Positions 38,402-47,163 of a stretch of DNA of 64,000 bases are shown in pieces. Both the position numbers and the translations under genes were made by a program. Under the pieces are notes generated by a model. The model had not been told where the DNA came from. It did no database searches and worked only from the letters and a program-made list of their open reading frames with translations. Position 1 is the first letter of the stretch. Every line of letters starts with the position of its first letter. Source of the DNA: Bacteroidales bacterium UBA1680 (GTDB taxonomy: Bacteria; Bacteroidota; Bacteroidia; Bacteroidales; UBA932); NCBI GenBank assembly GCA_002320605.1, contig DCKG01000015.1, positions 158,759 to 222,758 on the forward strand, in the 5' to 3' direction.

Positions 38402-39739
38402 TTAATCTCCTATTGGCTCGGCAGTCAGATCATACTCATCCGCGCCAGTTATTTTAACATTCATGAATATCCCGCAGAGTTCCTCCGGATCTTTAATCCC
38501 AGGGAATTTGTCCGGCGAATAAGTTACAATAATCTCGCCATCCACTTCCGGGCTCTCGCACTGGCTCCTGCAGATGAAAACCCCGTCGGCATAGTCATCT
38601 ACGAGCACTTTTTCTACCTTCCCAACCCTAGACTGGTTGAATGCGAGTGAAATACCGCTCTGAAGCTCCATGAGCTCGGACAGCCTGCGCTGTTTTTCCT
38701 TTTTAGTGATGCGATCCCTGAAATTAGTAGCATCGAAAGTTCCCTCTTCCTCTGAATATTTAAAAGCACCAAGCCGCTCGAACTTAGCCTCGGTGACGAA
38801 GTCCAGAAGTTCCTGGAACTCCCGTTTGCCCTCGCCCGGATGCCCGACAATCATCGTAGTCCTCAGCACCACACCTGGCACCTGCGAGCGTAGCTTCGCG
38901 ATAAGATTCCTCGTCCACTCGCCATCAACGCCCCTGTGCATCTTATTCAGGACTTTATCTGAAATATGCTGAAGAGGAATGTCAAGGTACTTGCAGACCT
39001 TCGGATTATCAGCCATCTCTTTCAGGACATCCTCAGGGAAATCAGCAGGATAGGAATAGTGGATCCTTATCCATTCAATTCCCTTGATTTTAGAAAGTTC
39101 CTGGATCAGTTTAGCCAGAGAACGTTTTCCATAGAGATCCAGCCCGTAATATGTCGTGTCCTGCGCTATTAGAAGCAGCTCTTTCACGCCTTCGCCGGCA
39201 AGCTCGGCCGCCTCTTTCACGAGCATCTCGATAGGCACGCTCTTGTGAGCGCCACGTATGAAAGGAATAGCGCAATAAGAGCACCTGCGGTCGCAGCCTT
39301 CGGAAATCTTCAGGTAAGTATAGGAGCGATGCTTCTCGGTAAGATATCGCATCCGCTCGTGCAAGCTGCCAGGATCCACGCCCAAAGCCTTCACTACAGG
39401 GGCGAAATCCCTGGCGCCGAACCATTTATCGACTTCAGGAATCAGGCCAGGAAGCTGCCCCATGTAACGCTGCGAGAGGCAGCCTAAAACGAATAACTTC
39501 TTCGCATTCCCAGCTTTCTTTCGCAAAGCGCCGTCAAAGATGGCCTGCACAGACTCTTCCTTGGCATCTCCGATGAAACCGCAAGTGTTGATTAAAAGGT
39601 AATCCACGGCACGATTATCCCCCTCCGGCACCACTTCGTAATCTTTCTCGACCTGGGAAAGAATGTGCTGAGTGTCCACAGTGTTCTTCGAGCACCCTAG
39701 GGTGATCACCTGTATGGATTTCCTTCTATTATTCGGCAT
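38402..39739 (-). CDS. rimO: Ribosomal protein S12 methylthiotransferase
   Basis: A 445-residue radical SAM enzyme that methylthiolates an Asp of ribosomal protein S12. The N-terminal UPF0004 domain has three cluster cysteines (ITLGCSKNTVDTQ, LINTCGFIGDAKEES, VLGCLSQRY). The radical SAM core has EGCDRRCSYCAIPFIRG (Cx3Cx2C, about 150). The C-terminus is a TRAM domain (about 375-440). The phrases NTCGFIGDAKEES and LLLIAQDTTYYGLDLYG separate RimO from MiaB. It begins 5 nt after the DUF5606 gene on the same strand. Motifs are complete. Confidence 0.95.
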   Translation of the reverse strand: MPNNRRKSIQVITLGCSKNTVDTQHILSQVEKDYEVVPEGDNRAVDYLLINTCGFIGDAKEESVQAIFDGALRKKAGNAKKLFVLGCLSQRYMGQLPGLIPEVDKWFGARDFAPVVKALGVDPGSLHERMRYLTEKHRSYTYLKISEGCDRRCSYCAIPFIRGAHKSVPIEMLVKEAAELAGEGVKELLLIAQDTTYYGLDLYGKRSLAKLIQELSKIKGIEWIRIHYSYPADFPEDVLKEMADNPKVCKYLDIPLQHISDKVLNKMHRGVDGEWTRNLIAKLRSQVPGVVLRTTMIVGHPGEGKREFQELLDFVTEAKFERLGAFKYSEEEGTFDATNFRDRITKKEKQRRLSELMELQSGISLAFNQSRVGKVEKVLVDDYADGVFICRSQCESPEVDGEIIVTYSPDKFPGIKDPEELCGIFMNVKITGADEYDLTAEPIGD

Positions 39740-39744
39740 ATTCC

Positions 39745-40206
39745 TTATTCGTTAGCTTTATCTTCAGAGGCCTGAGCCTCTTCCTCAGCAGGAGCCTCAT
39801 CCTTCTTCTCCTCCTCGAAGTCGAAGGATGCATATTTTGCAATCTCGTTGTACCAGTCGATGATTTTCTTCATGTGAGACACGTAGAAGCGGTCTGCGTC
39901 ATAGTCAGGCACGGCCTTTTCGAAAAGTGCCTTCAACTCATCTGGACTGTCTTTTGAAGTTACCTCCTTCCCGTCAAGCACGTCCTTCAGCTTCGTAAGC
40001 ACGTCTTTCAGGGAAACCTCTCCGGTCTTGGTGTATACGGATATATCGGCAAGAGTCGTGATTCTGTTCTTCAACCCGAACACAGTCCTAGTCTTATCGC
40101 TCAGGGACTCCACGATAGCACCGTTGCGAGCCTGAGCCAGGTACTTGTAAAGGCCGTGCTGGCCAGATACAGAAATAATTTTTGTCAAATCAGTTTTCAT
40201 ATTCAT
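39745..40206 (-). CDS. DUF5606-family protein
   Basis: A 153-residue protein; the N-terminus (TDLTKIISVSGQHGLYKYLA, then NGAIVESLSDKTRTVFGLKN) is the recognisable conserved part of a small Bacteroidota family. The C-terminal 30 residues are almost all Glu, Asp, Lys and Ala, so probably disordered. The start overlaps the coaE stop by 4 nt. No function is known; an SH3-like N-terminal fold is a guess. It is likely cytosolic, as there is no signal or membrane segment. Confidence 0.75.
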   Translation of the reverse strand: MNMKTDLTKIISVSGQHGLYKYLAQARNGAIVESLSDKTRTVFGLKNRITTLADISVYTKTGEVSLKDVLTKLKDVLDGKEVTSKDSPDELKALFEKAVPDYDADRFYVSHMKKIIDWYNEIAKYASFDFEEEKKDEAPAEEEAQASEDKANE

Positions 40207-40793
40207 TTAATTTTTAAAATTTTCAATGCGCTATCTGTTTCTTTCTTAAGGTCATCAATCGTGCCACCGTTCCTTATGATGGCATCGGCCTTCGAGATGT
40301 CGAATCTCTGTGCTGCGATTCGCTGGATGATGCTCGATTTTGGAACGTTATCTCTTGCCGCCGCCCTTTCCAATCTTAATTCCAGAGGAGCATCCACCAG
40401 AATTATCTTGTCCAAGTGCTTCATGAACTCCGGCAGGTCCATTACGATTGCCGACTCCATGGCAGCCGCTTTCTCCCCATTTGCCTCATTCATGGACTTC
40501 CACCTAATGAAGTCCCTCAGCACAGCCGGATGAACGATACCGTCCAGCTTAGCCAAATTATCTCTCGACAAGAAAGCCAGTTCGGTCAGCTTCGCCTTGT
40601 CGAACTTCCCGTCAGCCTTTCTGATGCTGCAGCCGAAAGCCTCCTCGATGGCATCCAGCAAGGAATCATCTGTCTGGTAAAGACGTTTTGCCGCAGAGTC
40701 TGAATCATAGACCGGAATGCCCTCCGCGGCTATGATCCCGCAAACTGCGGATTTTCCGCTTCCTATGCCCCCTGTGACAGCGAATGTTATCAT
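40203..40793 (-). CDS. coaE: Dephospho-CoA kinase
   Basis: A 196-residue P-loop kinase catalysing the last step of coenzyme A synthesis. The N-terminus has the Walker A motif in FAVTGGIGSGKSAVCGIIA, then IPVYDSDSAAKRLY with the conserved D-x-D. The middle shows DGIVHPAVLRDF, and the lid region has LRLERAAARDNV and the later AQRFDISKADAIIRNGGT. Length and motifs are normal. It overlaps the YbbR-like gene upstream (4 nt) and the DUF5606 gene downstream (4 nt), so translation is probably coupled. Confidence 0.95.
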   Translation of the reverse strand: MITFAVTGGIGSGKSAVCGIIAAEGIPVYDSDSAAKRLYQTDDSLLDAIEEAFGCSIRKADGKFDKAKLTELAFLSRDNLAKLDGIVHPAVLRDFIRWKSMNEANGEKAAAMESAIVMDLPEFMKHLDKIILVDAPLELRLERAAARDNVPKSSIIQRIAAQRFDISKADAIIRNGGTIDDLKKETDSALKILKIK

Positions 40794-41770
40794 TTTCTAT
40801 CCTCCTCTACGCAATCGAACACCTCTGGATCCAGAGTATATTCAATCACCCCTTTAGGAATGTTCCGAGCCTTCGCTATGCATTTCCCGCCAAGGGACTT
40901 TTCAAAGTCGGAGTAATCGATGTAGAAGCTAACCACGTCGGATGGATCTTCAGAAAGAGGGAAAGTGCATTTGTAAGTCACTTTCGCGGTGGATGGGAAT
41001 ATTTTCAATTCCTTTCCCACTGGAACGTTCCTGGCAATGATGGCTACGTCGTCTTTTATCTCGACGAAACGCGTTACATCCAATGAATAGTTCACCTCGG
41101 AGACCGACATCCGCACCCCATTTATAGGTTCCAGCTTAACTGTGCCGTGGCTGCTGGAACGAATGTTCGAGAGCTCGATAGTCTTCGTGAACACCCTGTC
41201 CACGTGCTCCAGGTGGAACGGCTCACCGTAAATCGTTATGGAATCCGGCGTGACTTTCATGCCGTCCATGGCAGTGTACTGGGGCCTGAACGACAGGATG
41301 GCCTCCGCCTGCACTGGCACCTTTTTATTATTCTCGTACGGAAAACGGAACTGGAAAGTGTCTGACACGAAAGACTCCAGCCTCACCCCTTCCCCAAAAA
41401 TCTCGTTCACATAATTGCTCAGCTCAGCGGAAGTAATGTAGAAGATTTCCCCGTCCTTATGGTGCATGTCTTTCGGGTCAAACATTATCCTGATGGCGTT
41501 CCGCTTTGACATAGAAGAATTCCGCACCAGGCTGAAGCCGGAAGTGCGGCACCGGGCCACGATGAGGCTAGAATTAGAAGAAACGTTGGAATGCCCCTCG
41601 ATGTTGCAGACAGCCACCACCGGCACGCTCATAGTGCTGGAATAATTCAGCGACAGATTATGAATGAGCCATATAGTGAAAGCGAGCAGGGCAGAGAGTA
41701 TGAATATTACTGAGTCCCTGCCGTTGAGATGGGTCTTCTGCAAGAAGGCATGGAGACGTTCCTTCCACAT
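40790..41770 (-). CDS. YbbR-like domain membrane protein
   Basis: A 326-residue protein with one N-terminal transmembrane helix (about 17-38, SVIFILSALLAFTIWLIHNL) and an extracytoplasmic part of repeated YbbR-type beta domains (for example VQAEAILSFRPQYTAMDGMK followed by VTPDSITIYGEPFHLEHVDR). In Firmicutes, YbbR (CdaR) proteins regulate a diadenylate cyclase; no cyclase gene is next to this one. It overlaps coaE by 4 nt and follows yajC by 10 nt, the usual Bacteroidota order nusB-yajC-ybbR-coaE. The function here is unknown. Confidence 0.8.
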   Translation of the reverse strand: MWKERLHAFLQKTHLNGRDSVIFILSALLAFTIWLIHNLSLNYSSTMSVPVVAVCNIEGHSNVSSNSSLIVARCRTSGFSLVRNSSMSKRNAIRIMFDPKDMHHKDGEIFYITSAELSNYVNEIFGEGVRLESFVSDTFQFRFPYENNKKVPVQAEAILSFRPQYTAMDGMKVTPDSITIYGEPFHLEHVDRVFTKTIELSNIRSSSHGTVKLEPINGVRMSVSEVNYSLDVTRFVEIKDDVAIIARNVPVGKELKIFPSTAKVTYKCTFPLSEDPSDVVSFYIDYSDFEKSLGGKCIAKARNIPKGVIEYTLDPEVFDCVEEDRK

Positions 41771-41780
41771 TTGTTCCTCC

Positions 41781-42128
41781 CTACTTAGGCTGAGTGTCGG
41801 AATAATCCTTCACGAGTGAATTCTTATCGACTCTAAGCTTCACGTCGCCATCAACCTTGATGAGCGCTGACTTCTCGTTTATTTCCTCTATCACTCCATA
41901 GATGCCCCCGACGGTGACGACTTTATCCCCTTTCTTCAGGGATTTACGGAAGTTTTCCAATTCTTTCTGCTGCTTGCGCTGAGGCCTGATCATGAAAAGC
42001 CACAGGATCACGAACATAGCAATTATCATGATCCAGAACATTGCGCTGCTGGTTCCTGCGCCACCTTGCGCAGCACTGCCGGAAGCAGGAGCCGAAGAGG
42101 CTTGAAGTAAAATCGTAAGCATTTTCAT
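41781..42128 (-). CDS. yajC: Preprotein translocase accessory subunit YajC
   Basis: A 115-residue protein. One transmembrane helix (about 29-47, AMFWIMIIAMFVILWLFMI) is followed by the signature RPQRKQQKELENFRKSLKKG and the compact domain DKVVTVGGIYGVIEEINEKS. YajC binds the SecDF complex of the Sec translocon. It is 26 nt downstream of nusB and 10 nt before the YbbR-like gene. A short Ala/Ser/Gly-rich N-terminal region precedes the helix. Confidence is high. Confidence 0.93.
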   Translation of the reverse strand: MKMLTILLQASSAPASGSAAQGGAGTSSAMFWIMIIAMFVILWLFMIRPQRKQQKELENFRKSLKKGDKVVTVGGIYGVIEEINEKSALIKVDGDVKLRVDKNSLVKDYSDTQPK

Positions 42129-42154
42129 ATCCTAATAATTTTGTACAAATTTAA

Positions 42155-43126
42155 TTAATTTTCGACGGTTTTCACTATCTCCCCTTCCTCAATGAGCTTC
42201 TTTATGAGCTTGTCCAGAAGTCCGTTCACGAACTGGCGGCTCTTCGGAGTGCTGTAGAACTTGGAGATTTCGACATATTCATTGATGGTCACGCGCAAAG
42301 GCATGTCCGGAAAAGCCTTTGCCTCCGAGAGACCCATCACGATGAGCTCTATGTCGGTGACGAAGAGGCGATTGTCGTCCCAGTCAGGCACCATTTCCGC
42401 TATACGCTTGAGGTATTTGCCATAATTGACATAGGACGTGCGCAACAGCTTGAACACGAAATCTTTATCGCTGCCCACCTTCTGCTTCTGATTGCCATGG
42501 CCTGCCTTCACCATGTCGCTCTTATAAAGTTCCGGCAGAGTCCATCTCTCGCCAGCGGCGAAATCTTTCATGGCGTTGCAACACCAAGTCAATGAATATG
42601 CCAGATCGTCATTCCACCACAGGGACATGTCTTCAAGGATCCTCTCTAGTTCCTCGTCGTCCACAAGTTCATCCTCGAAGATTTTCGTGAACAGGGCAGC
42701 GTCCTCCTTCAAAGACCTCTCCGGCGCATTCATGTACTCATTGAAATATTCCCTTGTTCTGACAGTGTCATAGAGCCTCCTCAGGAAAGCATCATGTTGC
42801 TCCCAGGAGAGGCCCCTTTTTGAGATGATCTTCTGAAAATCAGGATCCTCCGAGAGCAGAGGGGCGACCTGGTTCTCACCGAATTTCATGTTCGGATGCT
42901 TTTCTTCCTCGGTAGGGTTGAACTTGGCAGAAGTTTCCTTAATCCTTCTCCTGGCTTCTTTGGTCAGGGCTGGAATAAGGTCAAGCATGAAAAGATATAG
43001 AGTTCTAGTCGCTTCCAGAGATTCTTTTAGCTGACTTTCTGCTTCTTCAAGCGTCATGGACTGGTCCTCGGCATAGCTGTACAGCACCTTGAAAGCCTTT
43101 ATTCGCAAAATGCGCCGGTTAAGCAT
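42155..43126 (-). CDS. nusB: Transcription antitermination factor NusB (long Bacteroidota form)
   Basis: About 323 residues, compared with about 140 in E. coli. The start MLNRRILRIKAFKVLYSYAE and the C-terminal block (ELIVMGLSEAKAFPDMPLRV, then TINEYVEISKFYSTPKSRQFVNGLLD) define NusB; an insertion of some 150 residues lies between, which is usual in this phylum. NusB binds boxA RNA with NusE. The ATG at 43126 is chosen; a longer reading adds 34 residues unlike the family and would run through the promoter (TATATTTG, 43153-43146 on this strand). It is the first gene of the ten-gene run. Confidence 0.9.
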   Translation of the reverse strand: MLNRRILRIKAFKVLYSYAEDQSMTLEEAESQLKESLEATRTLYLFMLDLIPALTKEARRRIKETSAKFNPTEEEKHPNMKFGENQVAPLLSEDPDFQKIISKRGLSWEQHDAFLRRLYDTVRTREYFNEYMNAPERSLKEDAALFTKIFEDELVDDEELERILEDMSLWWNDDLAYSLTWCCNAMKDFAAGERWTLPELYKSDMVKAGHGNQKQKVGSDKDFVFKLLRTSYVNYGKYLKRIAEMVPDWDDNRLFVTDIELIVMGLSEAKAFPDMPLRVTINEYVEISKFYSTPKSRQFVNGLLDKLIKKLIEEGEIVKTVEN

Positions 43127-43145
43127 ATTCTTAATAAATTTTACG

Positions 43146-43184
43146 CAAATATAACATACTATTTTTAGATTTTTATTAAATTTG
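43146..43184. promoter_or_regulatory. Divergent promoter region between nusB and the PUR-family gene
   Basis: Minus strand: TATATTTG (43153-43146), start near 43141 for nusB. Plus strand: TAAATTTG (43177-43184), start near 43190 for the DUF3276 gene. Neither has a clear -33 TTTG at the right distance. The plus-strand start leaves almost no leader before the ATG at 43193 and 20 nt before that at 43211. Confidence 0.45.
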
Positions 43185-43210
43185 TTTGCTAAATGAAAAC
43201 TCAGCGCAAT

Positions 43211-43615
43211 ATGTTTAAAGACGATCAAGAGCGGCCGAATTACGCTGACCGCAATTCAGAAGACGTTTTTTCGATTCCAGTGCGAGCTGGGAAGCGGACT
43301 TACTTCTTCGATGTCAAAACCACCAAGGGCAATAATGATTACTACCTTACCATCACTGAAAGCAAACGCAGACAGGAACAGGATGGCAGTTTCACTTACG
43401 ACAAGCACAAAATTTTCCTGTACAAGGAAGATTTCGCTAAATTTCAGGAAGGCCTGGCACAGGCTGTAGATTACATGAGGAAGAATCTTCTGAAAGATAC
43501 GGAGGAGGATGCTTCTGAGGCACAAATGACTGAAGAGACAGGCGAGCGACCGTCCGATAAGCCGCAGCAACAAGAAGGTAAAGACTTCACTAACGTTAAA
43601 TTTGAAGAACTCTAA
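43211..43615 (+). CDS. PUR-alpha-like DNA/RNA-binding protein (DUF3276)
   Basis: About 134 residues. The core FSIPVRAGKRTYFFDVKTTK, then GNNDYYLTITESKRRQE...KHKIFLYKEDFAKFQEGL, is the single PUR repeat seen in Bacteroidota and Borrelia proteins that bind nucleic acids. The C-terminal 40 residues are acidic and probably flexible. The ATG at 43211 (MFKDDQER) is preferred because of the promoter; the ATG at 43193 would add six residues. It is divergent from nusB and 35 nt before the Gfo/Idh gene. It may be a global regulator or RNA-binding protein, but no target is visible. Confidence 0.8.
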   Translation: MFKDDQERPNYADRNSEDVFSIPVRAGKRTYFFDVKTTKGNNDYYLTITESKRRQEQDGSFTYDKHKIFLYKEDFAKFQEGLAQAVDYMRKNLLKDTEEDASEAQMTEETGERPSDKPQQQEGKDFTNVKFEEL

Positions 43616-43650
43616 TCGACGATTAAGAAACTTCACTAATAACTTTATAT

Positions 43651-45150
43651 ATGAGCAAAGAAATTTCTAGACGAGCATTCCTGAAAACAGGGACTGCTGC
43701 AGCCGTAGGTCTAGCTATGGCACCGAACATCATCATCGCTGGAGAAAAAACTCCCAGGAAAGACAAGAAAAAAAAGCTTGCTCCTAGCGATAAGCTGAAC
43801 ATATTGGGAGTTGGCATAGGTGGTCGAGGAGCAGCCGACCTCGCAGAGATGGAGACAGAAAACTTCATCGGGCTTTGCGACGTCGACTGGAAATACGCTG
43901 ATCACGTTTTCAACAAGTATCCGCAGGCCAAAAAATACAACGACTACCGCGTGATGTTCGATGAGATGCTGGACAAGGCTGATGCCGTCATGGTTGCTAC
44001 GGCTGACCACACTCACGCAGTGATCGCTGCCGCAGCTCTCGCTGCAGGAAAGCATGTCTATGTAGAGAAGCCAATGACCCTCACTGTTTACGAGGCAAGG
44101 CTCCTCACCAAGCTGGCGAAGAAAATGCGCGTAGCTACCCAGATGGGTAACCAAGGTGCTTCCAGCAAGGGCACTAGAAAAGCTCTGGAGTGGCTCTGGA
44201 ATGGCGAGATCGGCGACGTGCGAAGAGTAGACTGCTTCACCGACCGTCCTATCTGGCCACAGGGACTTGAAAGACCAGAGAAAGTGGAAGATATTCCTTC
44301 TACTCTCAACTGGGAAAGCTTCATCGGCCCTGCCCCTATGAGGCCTTACAACTCCATCTACACACCTTGGAACTTCCGCGGCTGGTGGGATTTCGGAACC
44401 GGAGCCCTCGGCGACATGGCTTGCCACATCATGCACGTTCCTTATAAAGGACTGAATCTTGGAGCACCTGCACACGTGGAGGCTTGCTCTACTTCCCTGC
44501 TTACCGACTGCTGCCCAAGCGCAGAAAAAATCAGATACAAAGTGAAGGCTAGGGACAACATGCCTAAGATGTCTCTGCCGGAGGTAGAGGTTCGCTGGTA
44601 CGACGGAGGCTTCATGCCAGAAAGGCCAGAGGGATTACCTGCTGGTTTCAACCTGAACATCAACGGCGGCTGCAGCATTTTCTACGGCACGAAGGACATC
44701 ATGGTGGTAGGCACCTACGGAACAGACCCTATCCTCGTTTCAGGAAGGAACCCGGAAGTTCCTCACATTCTTAGGGAAGTCACCCTGTCGCACCAGCAGG
44801 ACTGGATCCGCGCCTGCAAGGAAGACCCGGATTCCAGAATTCCTAGCAACTCAGACTTCAGCGAGTCAGGCCCATTCGTAGAAATGGTAGACGTAGGAGT
44901 CGCTGCCGTTAGGCTTCAAACCCTGAATCAGATTCTTGACTATGATAGCGAGAAGATGGAATTCACGAATATTCCTGCCAACGCCACCATCAAGATTCTA
45001 GAGAAAGACGGATTCTCCATCCATGACGGACACCCGACATTCCAGAACAAATACACCGATCCTGTGAATGCCAGGGAATTCGCAGCTCACCTGCTGAAGA
45101 GGGAATACCAGAATGGCTACTCTCTTCCAGCAATGCCTACTGATGTCTAA
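43651..45150 (+). CDS. Gfo/Idh/MocA-family sugar oxidoreductase with twin-arginine signal
   Basis: A 499-residue NAD(P)-type oxidoreductase. The N-terminus SRRAFLKTGTAAAVGLAMAP carries an RR motif and hydrophobic core of a Tat signal, so the folded, cofactor-loaded enzyme should be exported. The Rossmann domain reads LNILGVGIGGRGAADLAEME (about 49-68). Further on are the family EKPM motif (VYVEKPMTLTVYEA) and a long C-terminal domain with DFGTGALGDMACHIMHVPYK. Members oxidise glycosides or inositols, often at C3. The following DUF1080 and isomerase genes suggest 3-keto-glycoside chemistry. The exact sugar is unknown. Confidence 0.88.
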   Translation: MSKEISRRAFLKTGTAAAVGLAMAPNIIIAGEKTPRKDKKKKLAPSDKLNILGVGIGGRGAADLAEMETENFIGLCDVDWKYADHVFNKYPQAKKYNDYRVMFDEMLDKADAVMVATADHTHAVIAAAALAAGKHVYVEKPMTLTVYEARLLTKLAKKMRVATQMGNQGASSKGTRKALEWLWNGEIGDVRRVDCFTDRPIWPQGLERPEKVEDIPSTLNWESFIGPAPMRPYNSIYTPWNFRGWWDFGTGALGDMACHIMHVPYKGLNLGAPAHVEACSTSLLTDCCPSAEKIRYKVKARDNMPKMSLPEVEVRWYDGGFMPERPEGLPAGFNLNINGGCSIFYGTKDIMVVGTYGTDPILVSGRNPEVPHILREVTLSHQQDWIRACKEDPDSRIPSNSDFSESGPFVEMVDVGVAAVRLQTLNQILDYDSEKMEFTNIPANATIKILEKDGFSIHDGHPTFQNKYTDPVNAREFAAHLLKREYQNGYSLPAMPTDV

Positions 45151-45178
45151 TCTTCAATGAATATAACATATTAATAAT

Positions 45179-46108
45179 ATGAAAAAGATTGTATATATCG
45201 CAGCAAGCGCTGCTATGATTCTATCACTTGCTTCTTGCAAGAATAGTGGCAAGAAAGCGAAGGAAGCTGCTTCCACGGAAGCAGAACCTGCGCCAACGGA
45301 AATCAAATATCTTTCTACTGAGGAAACTACCCAGGAAGTCAACAACGAGGGCGCTCCTGCATACATCGCGGTCAACAAGCCTCAGGTGGATTTATCCTCC
45401 GTCCCTCAGGATGCGGACGGATATTACATGATATTCAATGGCAAGGATTTAGCCGGATGGCGTACTTATGGCCGCGACACAGTGACCGCCAGATGGACTG
45501 TTGAAGACGGGGCAATCAAATTCTCCGGAAGCAACACAGGCGAGGGCCAGACGTCAGAAGGCGGAGACCTGCTTTTCGCTCACAAGTTCAAGGATTTCGA
45601 GCTGGATCTCGAGTGGAAGATATCCGAGGGAGGCAATTCAGGAATATTCTACCTCGCTCAGGAAATCGAGACAAAAGATAAGGACGGCAACCTTCGCTGG
45701 GAGCCTATCTACATCTCCGCTCCTGAATATCAGGTTCTCGATAATGCCAACCATCCTGATGCAAAGCTTGGAAAAGATGGCAACCGTCAGAGCGCATCTC
45801 TGTACGACATGATTCCTGCCGTGCCTCAGAACCAGAAACCTTTCGGGGAATGGAACAAGGCGAAAATCCTCGTTTATCAGGGAACCGTGGTTCATTACCA
45901 GAACGACGAGAAAGTTCTCGAATATCATCTGTGGACCCAGCAGTGGACCGACATGCTGCAGGCTTCAAAATTCTCCGAGAAGGCTTGGCCTCTCGCTTTC
46001 GAACTGCTGAACAACTGCGGTGGCGAGAATCATGAAGGCTACATCGGCATCCAAGACCATGGAAATGATGTGTGGTACAGGAACATCAGAGTTAAAGAAT
46101 TGAAATAA
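45179..46108 (+). CDS. DUF1080 lipoprotein, 3-keto-disaccharide hydrolase/lyase-like
   Basis: A 309-residue lipoprotein (lipobox LSLASC, Cys 20), followed by a low-complexity linker rich in Lys, Ala and Glu. From about residue 78 comes the DUF1080 lectin-like fold: DGYYMIFNGKDLAGWRTYG, GDLLFAHKFKDFELDLEWKI, GNSGIFYLAQE, the YQVLDNANHPDAKLG loop and the final GYIGIQDHGNDVWYRNIRVK. Family members cleave 3-keto-glycosides after oxidation by a Gfo/Idh or similar enzyme. It follows the oxidoreductase by 28 nt and precedes the isomerase by 4 nt, so one operon. Confidence 0.88.
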   Translation: MKKIVYIAASAAMILSLASCKNSGKKAKEAASTEAEPAPTEIKYLSTEETTQEVNNEGAPAYIAVNKPQVDLSSVPQDADGYYMIFNGKDLAGWRTYGRDTVTARWTVEDGAIKFSGSNTGEGQTSEGGDLLFAHKFKDFELDLEWKISEGGNSGIFYLAQEIETKDKDGNLRWEPIYISAPEYQVLDNANHPDAKLGKDGNRQSASLYDMIPAVPQNQKPFGEWNKAKILVYQGTVVHYQNDEKVLEYHLWTQQWTDMLQASKFSEKAWPLAFELLNNCGGENHEGYIGIQDHGNDVWYRNIRVKELK

Positions 46109-46112
46109 CGCC

Positions 46113-47006
46113 ATGAAAAAGTCTTTTCTATTAGCATTATCATGCGTTCTACTGGCCCTGCCTTCCTGCGCTCCTAAGCAGGAAAGCCAGGCACAGGCAA
46201 CTCCTAAGAAAGAAATAGGAGTCCAGCTCTACAGCGTCAGGGATGCTATCAGAGACGAAGGCTTCGACACCGTGATCAAGGAACTTGCTGGCATGGGCTA
46301 CACCTACGTGGAGGCAGCCGGCTACAGCGACAAGGAAGGAACCCTTTACGGTCAGAAGCCGGAAGACTACAAGGCTAAACTGGAATCCGTCGGGCTGAAA
46401 TCAATGTCTACCCACATTGGGCACCCTCTTTCTCCTGAAGAGCTTAAGAGCGGTGACTTCACGGAAGCCATGAAATGGTGGGACAAGGCTATCGCAGACC
46501 ACAAAGCTGCAGGATGCAAATACATCGTTACGCCTTACTTCCCGGTTCCTGACAACCTGAAGGATCTGAAGACCTACTGCGACTACTTCAACGCCATCGG
46601 CAAGAAATGCGCAGAAAGCGGCATTTCCTACGGCTATCACAACCACTCTCACGAGTTCAAGAAGGTAGAGGACCAGGTCGTTTACACTTACATGCTTGAG
46701 AACACAGACCCTCAGTACGTATTCTTCGAGATGGACGTATACTGGGCCGTTATGGGACAGGCCTATCCTGTCGAGCTGTTCAGAAAATATCCTGGCCGCT
46801 TCAAGATGCTCCACATCAAGGATCACTTCGAGCTTGGCGAAAGCGGAATGGTTGGCTTCGATGCCATATTCAATAACGCTGAGACCGCTGGAATGCAGAA
46901 TTTCATCGTCGAGCTGGAAGCCTTCACCGATGGCAACTGGAGAAACGGCATGAAGAAATGCGCAGACTATCTGCTTAACGCACCGTTCGTTAAGGAGACA
47001 TATTAA
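46113..47006 (+). CDS. Sugar phosphate isomerase/epimerase-family lipoprotein (TIM barrel)
   Basis: A 297-residue protein with lipobox LALPSC (Cys 19), then a xylose-isomerase-like TIM barrel starting KEIGVQLYSVRDAIRDEGFD. Metal-site residues are probably in GISYGYHNHSHEFKK (His), FFEMDVYWAVMGQ (Glu/Asp), MLHIKDHFELG (His) and FIVELEAFTDGNW (Glu). Exported members of this family occur beside DUF1080 and Gfo/Idh genes, where they act in keto-sugar pathways, for example by isomerising or splitting keto-glycosides. It ends the operon and is followed by a strong terminator. The precise reaction is not known. Confidence 0.85.
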   Translation: MKKSFLLALSCVLLALPSCAPKQESQAQATPKKEIGVQLYSVRDAIRDEGFDTVIKELAGMGYTYVEAAGYSDKEGTLYGQKPEDYKAKLESVGLKSMSTHIGHPLSPEELKSGDFTEAMKWWDKAIADHKAAGCKYIVTPYFPVPDNLKDLKTYCDYFNAIGKKCAESGISYGYHNHSHEFKKVEDQVVYTYMLENTDPQYVFFEMDVYWAVMGQAYPVELFRKYPGRFKMLHIKDHFELGESGMVGFDAIFNNAETAGMQNFIVELEAFTDGNWRNGMKKCADYLLNAPFVKETY

Positions 47007-47030
47007 AAACAATGGTTCATCAACGCAAAA

Positions 47031-47061
47031 AAGCCCGGGCTCTTGAAGCTCGGGCTTTTTT
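47031..47061 (+). terminator. Rho-independent terminator after the keto-glycoside operon
   Basis: AAGCCCG (47031-47037) pairs with CGGGCTT (47051-47057), extended by an inner GCT/AGC around CTTGA, and is followed by a T-run. It separates this operon from the V-ATPase promoter. Confidence 0.9.
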
Positions 47062-47074
47062 GCGCCTTTTGCAA

Positions 47075-47138
47075 CAATATTTTAATATATCTGACACCGT
47101 AAAAAATATTGTTTTATGAATATCTTTCAGTACTTTTG
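47075..47138 (+). promoter_or_regulatory. Promoter of the V-type ATPase operon, with an upstream inverted repeat
   Basis: ATTG (47108-47111), a 19-nt spacer and an exact TACTTTTG (47131-47138) form the promoter, giving a start near 47143 and a short leader before the ATG at 47164. CAATATTTT (47075-47083) and AAAATATTG (47103-47111) are perfect 9-bp inverted arms; the second covers the -33 box, so a regulator could bind there. Confidence 0.6.
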
Positions 47139-47163
47139 CTAAAATCTGATAAAATCTAAGCAA

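Noticed and set aside
43127..43228. 34-residue N-terminal extension of NusB
   Set aside because: It would be read through the nusB promoter and has no similarity to the family; MLNRRILRIKAF is the standard start.
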